NCBI GenBank assembly: GCA_947561395.2
Contig: OX387183.1
Coordinates: forward strand, 15,117,402 to 15,181,401
Direction of reading: 5' to 3'
DNA from: Buxus sempervirens
Taxonomy: Eukaryota; Streptophyta; Magnoliopsida; Buxales; Buxaceae
DNA: 64,000 nucleotides
In this document: positions 22,101-34,100 of the stretch, piece after piece
How positions within the stretch are numbered: the stretch's first letter is position 1
Layout: each line of letters begins with the position of its first letter
Translations under genes and position numbers: made by a program
Notes under the pieces: model-generated
Database searches by the model: none
The model's input: the letters and a program-made list of their open reading frames with translations, nothing else
What the model was told of the DNA's origin: nothing

Positions 22101-23362
22101 AAAGAAAAATCTAAATTTTTATGTGTCAAGTTGATGCTTATAATTAAGTTGAGAGTATAGAGGTCTCTTAAACTATTTCAGACAGCCACTTTCGCATTAT
22201 GTGCTCTCCTGCTCCAAAGAGATTAAAGGGCTCACTCATTTCAGGATTTCTTCACTCACTTTTTATAGTTTTATTCATTCATTATAAATGCATGGTTGCA
22301 AGGCTTATGCCTCCCGTCTTAAAGCTTGTGCCTGAAACATACCCAGTAGTCACCCTTCGCCTTCACTTTGCCATGTTGCTAGTCACCCTTCGCCTTCACT
22401 TTGCCATGTTGCTCCGTCTAGAGGTCTTTGAAGGAACAGTATTGAAATTTTTTGGATGCTCTTCTCTCTTTTGTTTCTTGGAGGTGTGGATTATAACAGT
22501 TAGGATTGAAGAAGATTAATATTTTCAATCTTAACTAGTTAAAATAATGCATTTAGTTATTTTTATTGTTACTGTTGTGTGATAAAATGCTGTTAGAAAT
22601 CTTTACTATTAACAATCTGCCATCAAAGCTTTGTTGCTGCAATTATGTTGAACATACTGACATTTAATGTTTGAAAGAATGCTTGCGGAAAAGCTGAATT
22701 TGAATTATGACGAGGCTGAGAGATGGATTGTGAATCTTATCCGGAATGCAAAGCTGGATGCTAAGATTGATTCGAAGTCAGGAACTGTCATCATGGAACC
22801 TAATCACCCTAATGTGTAAGTCTACTTCTTAGTGATTTATGATATTTAGTTTGCTTGTTTGCATTTTGTACCTTTTTTTTTAATCATCTGAGTATAGTCT
22901 TGGGCCTAAGAATCCTTGTAGCAGTTCTTTAATCAAGATTCATCCAATGCATTCATGTATATCATTAAGTAGAACTCCAAACTAAATTCATTCCACATGC
23001 TTTCAGATTTGGGCCCAGATTATCTTAGTTTAGGTTCCTTTGTTAGTCAATATAAAACTGCCAAAACTCGCCAAGTCACTTGAAATTTGACATCATTGTT
23101 GAGCTGGCCGTCAGTTCATGCATCTAACATGATTATATTTGAAATCCAACTTACTCTCCTGACAGTGGTGTGGAATTTTAATTGACATGGAAAGTTTTAC
23201 TTTGTTTCAAGTTAACTGAGGAAAGATCTTTAACTTTCACCGTTTGTTTTTTCTATCCTCAGATATGAGCAGCTGATAGAACACACCAAGTCACTCTCAG
23301 GACGTACGTATAATTCAGTCAAACAGCTTCTGGACTCTACACAGACACAAGCGGCCCGGTAG
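16146..23362 (+). CDS. EIF3E: Eukaryotic translation initiation factor 3 subunit E (eIF3e/INT6)
   Basis: Eight exons: 16146-16353, 16474-16628, 16988-17215, 17317-17438, 18648-18867, 21093-21235, 22678-22815 and 23263-23362. All junctions are GT/AG and phases match, giving 1314 nt and 437 aa (Arabidopsis TIF3E1 is about 441). The start is [20 protein letters not shown] with [16 protein letters not shown]; the eIF3e N-terminal domain covers roughly residues 1-135. The C-terminal PCI region (about 220-400) includes [40 protein letters not shown] and [20 protein letters not shown]. It ends TQTQAAR. The protein is a subunit of the cytosolic eIF3 complex, which recruits mRNA to the 40S ribosome; plant eIF3e also interacts with the COP9 signalosome. 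No disabling changes are seen. The stop lies 1.75 kb from the stop of the convergent TPR-J gene. Confidence 0.95.
17439..18647 (+). other. eIF3e intron 4
   Basis: A 1.2-kb intron with GT at 17439 and CAG ending at 18647. It is AT-rich with no recognisable mobile element. Confidence 0.85.
18868..21092 (+). other. eIF3e intron 5
   Basis: A 2.2-kb intron, the largest of this gene. It has T-rich runs (about 19009-19021, 19261-19271, 20637-20650) and no clear repeat family or coding signal. Confidence 0.85.
22348..22413 (+). repeat. 33-bp tandem duplication in eIF3e intron 6
   Basis: Two exact adjacent copies of a 33-bp unit beginning AGTCACCCTTCGCC and ending CCATGTTGCT. The rest of intron 6 (21236-22677) has no recognised element. 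Confidence 0.9.
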
Positions 23363-23957
23363 GTGTGTGTAACAGTTGCTGGGAAATCGCCCTGGTGAAA
23401 TTTTAAGCGGAGATCTGGGGTAACAATCAGATTAGGTTCTGTTTTTTCATGTTATTTTTTATTTTCTGGAGTTTAATTTCCAGAAAAGGCGAGGATCAAA
23501 AATTTAACGGAAGCAGGATTAACCTGTTAGCTTGTTTTTGCCCAAATTTTTTAATTATTCTGTACCTTCGAAGAGGGAAATGTATGCTAAATTTTATAGT
23601 TTTGAGCCTCCGAAGGCCTTTCCCAAGTATCATGTGTTTTATTTTGGTTGCGTTTGGTGGAAAATATTCTCATATTAATTAGTGTAGCCGTCGTATCTGT
23701 TAGGCAAATTTTGTCTTGAGCGTATGAAGCTTTTCGACCAGTGTCTGACGTCTGGCATTTTTCAGCACATCGGTTAGCTATTGCTTATGGTTTTACCCAC
23801 TATTGTTATCACAGCTTTGTATTCCGTATTCCATCTTCATGCGTTTAAACATATGCTTTTAATATCAACAAATATAAATCTTAATTAACAAATTTACATT
23901 TTCATTTGAAAATACGAATAATGTTGAGAACATCTTATGCTAGGCCTGTAAACTTTA

Positions 23958-24343
23958 AGTTGTTTGGTAGGGTTTTTAAAAATTGGATTTTAAAATAGAT
24001 GTTAAAATCTGTTTAGAAACAACAATTCACTTTTTATGTGTTTTTATTTTTATAGATTTTGATTGTTAAAAATTGTGGGTCAGCTTATACACAAGTACTA
24101 GGAAATTATTAATGATTGTGAATTATACTTAAACAAGGAGATTTTAATAGTTAAAAATGGTGGGTCCGTTTGAACAAAGTACACTAAAATGGTATTAATG
24201 GTGGTAGGTCTGACTTAAAAGGGTTAAAATCCAAATATTCAAACAAGATTTTGGATTCTAATAATCAACATTGATAATCTTGATTTTCAAAATCCAAATT
24301 ATAATTTAGAATCCACAATCTAGAAGCCATACTAAACGGCCTC
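23958..24343. mobile_element. PIF/Harbinger-like MITE between the convergent genes
   Basis: The ends are complementary in type: left AGTTGTTTGGTAGGG, right (reverse complement) GAGGCCGTTTAGTATGG. Both are flanked by TTA (23955-23957 and 24344-24346), the usual target duplication of PIF/Harbinger and Tourist elements. The 386-bp interior is AT-rich and non-coding. The right TIR resembles that of the PR-10-carrying element at 42539-44030. Confidence 0.5.
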
Positions 24344-24346
24344 TTA

Positions 24347-25110
24347 ATGTTAGTGAACTACTGTAATCCATGCCATTGGATCCTTACATAAACTCTTGTA
24401 AAAGCATGACTTTTGGGATTCATTATCTACAAAAGGAGACGAGAAACAGGCCAATACCATCACATATCGACTATTGGTCATGTCTCGTTGCACCCACAAA
24501 GAAAAAATTGAAAAGAGGGAGATTATACCATACACGATCCTTTTTTTTTTTTTTCAAATTACATGAAACCGTCATACGACTATAGCATTCGGGAAAATAT
24601 TTCCCTTGATAAACACAACACACTTGCAAGCTCCAAGCATCTTTTAACCAACAAACAAATAAAACAATATAGTTCTAAGATCACTGATCTATATTTCTCT
24701 GTCACGAGGAAAATTCCAGCTCTTCAACCAAATCCATGTTAACTCAGCCAAAACTTGCAATGTGGCCATAAATTTTTGTCAGATTCTGCAATACGTTTCA
24801 CCACTTGTACATCTTACTTTACTTGGATGCTCCTTTAGGTTGCTAACAAGAAGTTTCACCTGTACAAAATGCTGTTAGTAAAGAACAGAACCTTTCGTTC
24901 AGATACCCAAAACAGCCAGGTTTCTGGTGCTCTCAGAAATCTTCAATTTAGTTACTGCAGTCGGTCACGGCTATCTGTGAAAACTCCAGCTTCAAGCCAT
25001 GGATAATTTATGTATCAGACATGAATCAGTCATGTGCACAAGGTCAAATGCCAGAACAAATTGCTATCCTAGCATTTACTTCTGTGAACCAAAGCACGTG
25101 GCAGTATGGA
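24347..25110 (-). other. Presumed 3' UTR and downstream region of the TPR-J gene
   Basis: No coding signal is seen. The region lies just 3' (minus strand) of the TAG at 25111-25113. It includes a 14-base T-run at about 24541-24554. The poly(A) site could not be placed. Confidence 0.4.
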
Positions 25111-28100
25111 CTACATGTTTGAACGCGATGTTTCAGACCATCGAGAATGCGAGCTTCCATATGACTTCCATGCCTCTTGCCATTGTTTCTCAAACGGATA
25201 CTTGTGAGTATTTGAATGTGTTCTTGAACCGCTGTTTTCATTGCCTTTCTTCTCCAACTTCCTCATTTCCTCTTCCTGATCATAGCGTGAACGCTGCAAA
25301 CACAAAAAAAAATAATAATAATAATAATAATTGATCAACATAAGGCTGTCACTAGAGAAGATGACAAATATGATAGCTCAAATAAAGAATGCGCAGTATC
25401 TAAGGATTATAAATAGGCAATCAGGATCTTGATGAATAGTCTAAATGGGGCTCCAAGCCTTGCTATAAGCATATCTGAATGACTGTAAGTTTCTCTCCCT
25501 TTTGAGTGCAAGGGAGTGAATCCTTTTTGAGGACTTAAACATTCCTTGGATCAGGTAACCAAAGACTTAAGAAATTGTAGTGGATTCAATTGTTTGAGGA
25601 TGAAAAGGCCTCAGATGATATATAAGCATTAGAAATATGTTCATGGAGAAACTCAAAACCAAGAAGCCGAATGGGACATTGATCGAGATAACTTGAGCCA
25701 CAATAATGCACAGAATTATGCCATAGAAATATCTACTACATAACAGACCTTGGTAGGGTCCGAGAGCACTGCATATGCCTCTCCAATCATCTTGAAGAGC
25801 CTGTCTGCATCCTTGTGGACCTGTCCAACTATTTCCTTCCATAGTCCATCGTCTCCATTCTCAGTTCTTGCCAAGAATTGAACAGCCTGCATCAAGAAGG
25901 AAACTTATAAGAAGGGTAATTGAAGTACCAATCAGACCATAGATTATGGATATTTAAACAGTTAGAATCTTGATACCTTGTCTGGATGGTGTCTGAGTGC
26001 TCCTTTACGGTAGGCTTTCTTGATATCTGAGACCGTACCAGATGTTTCTACTCCCCTGAAATTGAGATTTTGATCGTAGCCGATTTTATAAACTTTATAT
26101 AGGATTTTTTCTTAACAGCAATGACAAATAAAAACACCAGCAGCCTCAAGCTTGTAAAAGAACAATGACATTCGTCTCAATCAGATAATGTCTCTTATGA
26201 GACGCATCAAGAACAAAACAAATTGCTCTATTGCATGTGTAGCATGTCAGATGCTATAGTGAAGAACACTTGTTCTTACCCAGTCATCTAAACAAGCATA
26301 AACGTTATTCTGTGTCAAGGTATTCAGCAAGCACGAAGATTCAGTGCTGAAACAAAACAGATGCTCTAAGGCAGGAATCAGAATATCATGGCCATGAATA
26401 GATAAATGGAATTATTTCCACCAACTCTTTTATCTAAGTGATGTTGCAGACCAGTTCCCACCTGGTGAGATGCATTTATATGCGTGCTATCTATTTCTAA
26501 CAATAATCAGAAATTATCTTTGTTGTGTATAAAGTCAAGAACAGTGAACCTCCCTTCATCTGACTCCACTTGCTATGCTTAATGGGAAGCAAAGGAGAAT
26601 AAGAACACCAAAAGGGAAAGGCCATTTACATGCACAACTGATCTTTCAATAATAGCAAACCATAGCATGTGAAACAGAATGGAGATTTGAAACACTTGTT
26701 TTGTCTCCCTCTTGAAGTAATCGGATACTAAAGTAATATATCAAGAGCTGGTTTCTAGGGTGTCAACAAGCCTGCTTTGTGACAAACTCAGTGAAACCAC
26801 TACCTTCAACTAGATTAATGAACTGATTTAGATGCCAAACAGAAAACTGTGTGGAAGAAGCTAAGAATAAGATTCAGCTCCTGTCTCTAGGAGACTCATT
26901 GGATTCCTTGCTGAAAATGGACAAATAGCTTATACTGTAAACATTAACAGTATCAACTAGTGCTATGAATTTGGAGTCTGCAACTCAAAAGACATGTTTT
27001 GCATTTTGGCACATGCACATAACATCAGAAGAGTGAAACTACTAATACTACTACACTGTTGAGTATGCAGTTGGAAGAAAACATACAATATGAGGTACAT
27101 ATCCAAGGGTATTCCCTTTTTAGATTGTTCTTCCATCGTAGAAATCCGTAGACGAGCTTGTTTTACATCGTTCAAACTGCTAGTTGATCTCCCTCCTCGT
27201 AAGGATTGATTCACTTTATCATCCGATTGCATTTCAAGAAGAGAGACAATTCTCTGAAGATCCTTAGCTGCCTGCGCATAATCTCTAATCATCTCAAGTA
27301 AGACGGCTCTCCTCGATATTGCCTGCACAAGCACACGGGCAATTCAAGCAAAAAGATTACCATCACAGGAAGTATAACATTATTTCTATTTGTCATGTTC
27401 TCTTCGTAAGATTTATAGTACAATGATTTGCATTCTAATGTTTACGGTACAGATTCTATTAATAAATCCTAATTTTGATGCCTCAAAAAGCCAAAATCTT
27501 AGTTGTAAATATTTAATTTGCCACCACCAAAGTCTCATATACTCTTCTCTTGCTCTCTGTTGACAGACAAATACGGTAACTTAGTTGAATAGGACACTCA
27601 GATAAAAAAAAATGTACCAGAGGAATCTTTTCTTGTATTTATTACGGACTCCCCACTCTCAGGCTTGGAGAAAGGGATGAATTAATTTAAATTTTCAACT
27701 GTTCACCACATTTGATAGAGTAAAACAATCAAGCATCCGACAATGATTTCATCACTATCACTGAAAATAAAACAAATAAAAGACCAAAAAGTATGAACTA
27801 AGAGCTTATCAGAGACCATCCTTGCACATCACATCCACATAGAAATTCTAAAAACATCTCAAAATTTACTAGAAGAAATTATTTCAGTTCCTATGGATAT
27901 CCTTTCCAAATTGACCTTCAGTCTCTTGGATAAAACCTAGACAAACATGGTTTTATCCATGTTTCCATGACTACTTTTCAATAGACATATAAGTAGCTTG
28001 TTCCCCTCTATAAGGTCCTGATTCTGTCAAACTCCAGTTTCAAAATATCAGTAGTAAAGTCACCAAATTGATTATTGTTAATTGGAGTGTACCTCTTAGC

Positions 28101-31100
28101 TTAGCTTTTTTAGATTTTAGGTCACATTTATTTTTAGTTGCTTCTATAAGTAAACATGGAGGGAAAAAATCAAATAAGGGATTTAGCATAATCTTAAATG
28201 TGCCATAGTATAAAATCACAAGCCTCTAGATCTTATAGACTAGGGTTTTAGAAGTTTATTGTCATGCATATCTAGTTTCCTAGTCTATACTCTATAAATT
28301 TTTTTACAACCATTGCCCTTCTAACAATTACATATTGGATTTAACTTAATCCTGTTTATCTTAATTATCATATTTTCAAAGTATTCCATATACTTCCTTT
28401 TTTTCCGTTTATTTTTTCTTTTTTCAGATTTTATCATTTATAATTGTCAAAAATTATTCTCTTTTTTTTTTTTTTAAGTTTTAATTATTTATTGTGTTCT
28501 TATGCTTTTTCAATTTTTCAGAATTTTCATTTTCATATAATATATATAACTTTCACATTGACCTTAGCAATCAACAGCTTGAACTAGATTGTCCAGGAAC
28601 AGGCCCTCTATGAGGTCGATATCTGTTCCGGGTCTCAGAATATTCATTTACTTGAATTATAAGCTATCTTGTTCTCAAGAAAATATCACACGAGGATTGC
28701 ATCTATGTGAGACAAACAAAAAGTTCTCTTATGCAAACCTTTAGATAATTTCCATCAAGAGCTATAGAAAGATTGCAGTCTGCAATGGCATCAGTAATTT
28801 GGCCCAAAGCTTGGTGTGCAGCAGCACGATTGCAAAAACATATGGCCGCAAAAGGACGGGATTCAATGTTACATGATAAAGCAGCAGTATAGTGCTCAAC
28901 TGCTTCTGCATGCCTGCCTGATTGAAAAGCATCATTCCCTGCAGCCTGCAGCTAGGAAGAACAAATAATCAATACAAAGAACAATAAGCCATGACACATT
29001 TTTCAGTTTCATTTTTGCCTGACCAAATCATAAACACATCTAAAGCAGTAAAACCAAACACAGCATATCAAGAGTAATTTCACGTAGGTAAGAAGAATGG
29101 AGCAAGTATCTAGCTTCAAGGCAAAAATAAGGGCATCTGTGGCACTAAAACACACCAAAGCCCTTCAAAATATGTCATAAAAATAACTTCAAAATACGTC
29201 ATAAAAATAACTACCAGTTAGCTTGAATGCAGACCTATCAAATATATTGATAAGAATGCAGAAGTGGAGGATATTGTCATAGAATAATGTCTAGAACGGC
29301 TAATTCGTTTAGACTATAGGGTTAGTTCGTCTCTTGGCGCATGAGTTGAACATCTCATTCAGATATATACCTAGAACGGCTAATTCACTTGCAGACCAGT
29401 TAGCCAAGGCAGGAGCTGTTAGTGAGTCATTGAGGGTGGATACTGATGTTGATTCTTTTAGTCTAGGGAGTCGGTCTGCGTTCCCTGAACTTAGGGTGCA
29501 CTATCTCTTTTATTTTGAGTGCATCCATGTCTCTGTTGTACACTCTTTCTCCTTTTCTTAATATATATTGTCATTATCTTTCAAAAAAAAAAAGGTCTAC
29601 ATTAGAGGTGCCAAAACATGCTCTGGAAACTCCTCAGATGTAGAAGCTCCATCCGTAGATTACTACTAATAACACGTATTTATTAAGCATTTGAATGTCT
29701 GGTTGCAAAGGACTTGAAAAAAAAGATAGATAGGCCAAAAGGTTCTTTTACAATCAGAAAAATAGTAAACAAAGACTAACAAAGTCAAAAATAGGAAAAG
29801 CCATAGATATTAAGATAAAGTTTTTAAATAGTTTCATGTATAATTTATCAAAATTGAACTGATTTCATGTAAAAAATAATAATAATAATAATAATAAAAG
29901 GAAAAAAATTTCAGAAAAATGCCAATAACAAGCTAAATGAAAAAGAATCACATAATGGGCATTTGCAAGTAGAAGCGGAAATTTTCCATCTAAGGCCAAG
30001 CTTATGGTACTCTATAAGACATATATTGTAGACCTGAGCCGGCCCGGATTTCAAGTTCAAGTAAAGCATGATATGATACTAGGGGTGGCCAGAAACTTAT
30101 CCAGTATTGTCCTAATTTATACAGAAAATGTCAAATTTTTTTCTGGTAGAGAGGTTTGAACCTCCGTAAGATATATCCATGTAACTTACCACCTAAGCTA
30201 ACACTGTTCTTGTAACAAGTGTATTGCATATAAATTCTACAACCATACAAGGGGCAGGCAGTTCCAGTAGGGGTTAAATTCCAAGCCATGCCAGGTTTTA
30301 AACCAAGGAGCCTAGCGTGGAATTTGAACTCTTATATGCAACTGGATATGTGTATTGACTGCATATTCAATCACAAATTTTTACATGACTGCAAACTTCT
30401 GTCACTTGAAACACTGTGACAACATTCAATAAAAAGAAAAATAATTGATATGGAACTGTGGCAGCAATATACTGAGACCTGTAAGTAATGTAAAATAGAA
30501 GATGCTAGATAATTTTGATTGTTCTCCAGTTTATATAATTAATTCCTTACTCATTGCATTTTCTTGCTTCCTTGTGCAATGAAACATGTGCGTGCATTTG
30601 TGTCCGAGTTGCAACTCCATGACATATTCTAAAGAATATCAATCTATAGACTAATGACATATTATCATGCGATTATAGTTTTGAGTCATACCAAGAAATT
30701 ATAGGAAAGAATAATGGAACAGAGTTATTCTAGTAGATTTTGGGTAGAAAAAGAGTACTAATCAAGCACACTGATGTTATTAGAAACATGTATGAAGGAG
30801 CTTTGACTCGGGTGAGAGTAGTAGGCAGTTAGATAAATAACTTCCCAGTAACGATTGGGTTATATAAAGGGTCAACCATGAGTCATTATTTGTATGCTTT
30901 AAATATGGATTAATTAAGTACTCATAATCAAGAAGATATTCCTTCGTGTATACCATTTGCAGATGATATAATTTTGGTCGACCAAACTACAGAAGGGTAA
31001 ATGCTAAAGTAGAGTTATGGTGTGATACTTTACAATCAAAAGGTTTCAATAAGTCAAACTGAGATCAAGTGGATGGAGTTTTAGTAAATAACAGTGGATG

Positions 31101-34100
31101 TGAAGCAATGATATGAATTGGAAGTCAATAGATCCCAAAAGCAATAAATTTCATTACCTTGGATGACTTACTCATAAATAGGGAGATATAATAAGGATGA
31201 TGCAGATTGAATTAGGGCTGGATGGCTTAAGTGACGAGGAGCTGTTGGGTTTTTCATGAACAAATTGTTCTACTTAAAGGTCAATTGTACAGGAAGCTAT
31301 TAGGCTAGCTATGTATGGATTAAAATATTTGGCAACAAAGAAGCAACCTAAGCATAAGATGAACATTGCTAAGATAAAGATGCTGAGATGGATTTGTCAA
31401 AAGACCAGGAGAGATAAGCTAAGAAATGTGCATACCCAAGAGTGTCTAGGTGTTGTATAAATAACAGTTAAAACAAAAGAAAGTAGGTTGGCATGTAATC
31501 AAAGACCTGGGAGGCAGTTGTGAGAAGATGCGGGAAAGTACTTGCTGAAGGATCTAGGATGAGGAGAGGAAGGCCAAAAGGAACTTGGAAAAGGACATAC
31601 ATACTCATATTCTGATTGGAAGTACTGTTTTTGGGATGGAGGAACAAGACCCAAGTTGGGATTTGGAATTTGTTATTGTATTAATGGCATATTGGGTTTC
31701 ACTTCTTACTGACTGAATTTAGAAGTCAACAAGCAAAAAACTATAAGCATTTTAAAGGCACCTCGGATTGAAACTATAATCCATTTACATGTCCTGATTT
31801 TGAGCTGTGAAACCATGTCTAAAAATCACATACTAGTAACATATTAATAATATTCCTCACTGAAAGTAAAACTATTTCAGGGAAGAATACGCTCAAAGAA
31901 CTGAATTGGATACCTTGTGTTGCAATAGCTCCCTCACAGTTGCAGCTAATGGTATTGGCGATCCTATCTTGCCTCCGGACCTAATATGGTATTCATTGTC
32001 ATCAAAAAATAAAAGCCAACAAGAAGAACAATATGATTAAATCAGAAACAAAACAATGCAACCGTATCAAAGAAAGGAAATTTTTTTACTTTTCTGTGAT
32101 TGACTCCATTTGCTCTTGCTTCTCAAGTAAATCAAGAGCCTCCTCTAGCCTTCCTAGATAAAAATATGACTTTGCAATGAGGCGCCACCGCCAAATCCTA
32201 ACAGGAGAGTTCTTTGTGCATACAGAAACATCCATACTTTCTGATGGACCATTGGAACTTGTTGAAAAAAAGTTCTTCTCTGCAGAATCAAGAGTCTGTT
32301 CACACAGCTGAATCACCTCTTCATATTTCTGCAGCTGATAATTGCCATCAAATTTAATCCAATGATTGAAAAAAGTTCTGATATCCAAATCAAATATCTG
32401 ATATTACATCATGTTATTTGCTTCCAATGGATTGAATAAGTCAGAGCAAATAAATTAAAGAAACACAGACCACAAAGAGAGCCTCGGCTTTCATTTCAAG
32501 TAATCTCTCAGAGTATGAACTTATTAGCAATGCCTCAGAAACAATTCCCAAAGCATTGTCCGCATCATGGGATGTTCCCCGTTGCAAAAGCTCAGTAGAA
32601 TGCTCCATAAATTCAGCCACTTGCTGCCAGTCAGGAAAATAAAATCAGCACAGCTTTAACATGCATAAAGGAATTGTATAAGAAGAGCAAAAAACCATAA
32701 ACTACAGAAGCAAGCATCATCAGTACAAAACATATTGCTGTAGCAAGTCAATAGCACAATAAATTATCTATGAGATGCTTGCTATTTTTCTCTCTTTTTT
32801 TCTTTTTCCCTTTTTTTTTTTTAAGTTAAGCTGTTTGCTAAGTTGAGCTAAAAAGCAGATCCACCTGTAGACAACTATTCAACTCCAAGTATAAAGGTCG
32901 GATAACTTGTCATCTTTTCCTTTATAGAAGAAAAAGCATCTGCATGGTTTCAGGTAGAAAATCACTAATTTTAATAATTAGAATGTCAAAACTCACACAT
33001 ATACAAGCAGTTGTCCACTGGCTTTTGGACTCCCGAGAGAGCCCCTTCAATTTCGGAATCCATATTTAATTTGCCTAGTTGGAACAAATTTGGAAATATT
33101 ACATGCATGGACTAATTAAATAGAAGCTTTGACAATGTTATACAACCTCAAAAATCAACATGATAAAATGATTAATGATAATGTAGAAGCAACTATCGTA
33201 CCTGAGCCTTTTGAAGTCCATCAGAAGCTTCAATTTCAATTTTTTGTTCCAAGCATTCTCCGCTTCTTGTTTGCAAACACTTCTTGAAATATTGCATCGC
33301 ATCTTTAACTTCCCCCAGTGCAAGATGACAACTACAAAAGTGTTACATCAATTAGAGGAAATGTGATGCTTCTGCTTTTATTTCATTGCAGAAAAAACTG
33401 AAGTTCTTAATACTGTAAAGCATTAGCATCAAGTGTGGGTTATATGCTCATATGACAAATAAGTGATATCAAACAAAGATAATTCACAGAGAGAGAGAGA
33501 GAGAGAGAGAGACTGTGTGTGTGTAGAATGCAAATTGTAAGGCAATGAGGAAGATGATTTGACTCTCCAAAACTATACTCCACATTAGAATGATCACAGA
33601 AGCCATCAATCGGATTACACCTGTTAGGAATATAAGTAAATATACAAAAGTTCACCCCTACTATAAGCTTGAGCTTTTAGTAGGAACGGTGTTCTACATG
33701 GTATCAGAGCCTTAGGCAAACGCCAAGGTCTTGGGTTTAAACCTCCACTCCACCTGTTGAGAAAAAAATATTCCACATGTAGGGCCTCCCTAAAATGGGT
33801 TTAAGTGCGACCCACATGTGAGGGGGAGTGTTAGGAATATAAGTAAATATATAAAAGTTCACCCCTACTATAAGCTTGAGCTTTTAGTAGGAATGGTATT
33901 CTTCAACACCATTACATATCAGAATAAAAATTCATGAATCCCTTAAATGCATAAAAAGCAGCTTGACGAATAAGCATCCATTCTATGGTAGTGCATTATT
34001 CTGGTGGGGTGCTGAGGAATAAATTCTAGGGAATTTCATTTGCAGAAGTTGAAATAAAGCATGAGTAATGTAATGATGAGTAAGAAAGTTTGCATGGAGT

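Larger units (their letters stand above)
28946..31913 (-). other. TPR-J intron 6 (3 kb) with LINE relics
   Basis: A 2968-bp intron between the short exon 6 and exon 7. It contains two LINE-derived fragments in plus orientation, a 3'-end fragment at about 29300-29594 and an RTE-like fragment at about 30840-31620, plus an (AAT)n run at 29875-29897. Confidence 0.8.

Noticed and set aside
33622-33905. Cassandra-type TRIM
   Set aside because: The terminal repeats are only 77 bp and I see no 5S rRNA-like promoter boxes, so it is a different TRIM family.
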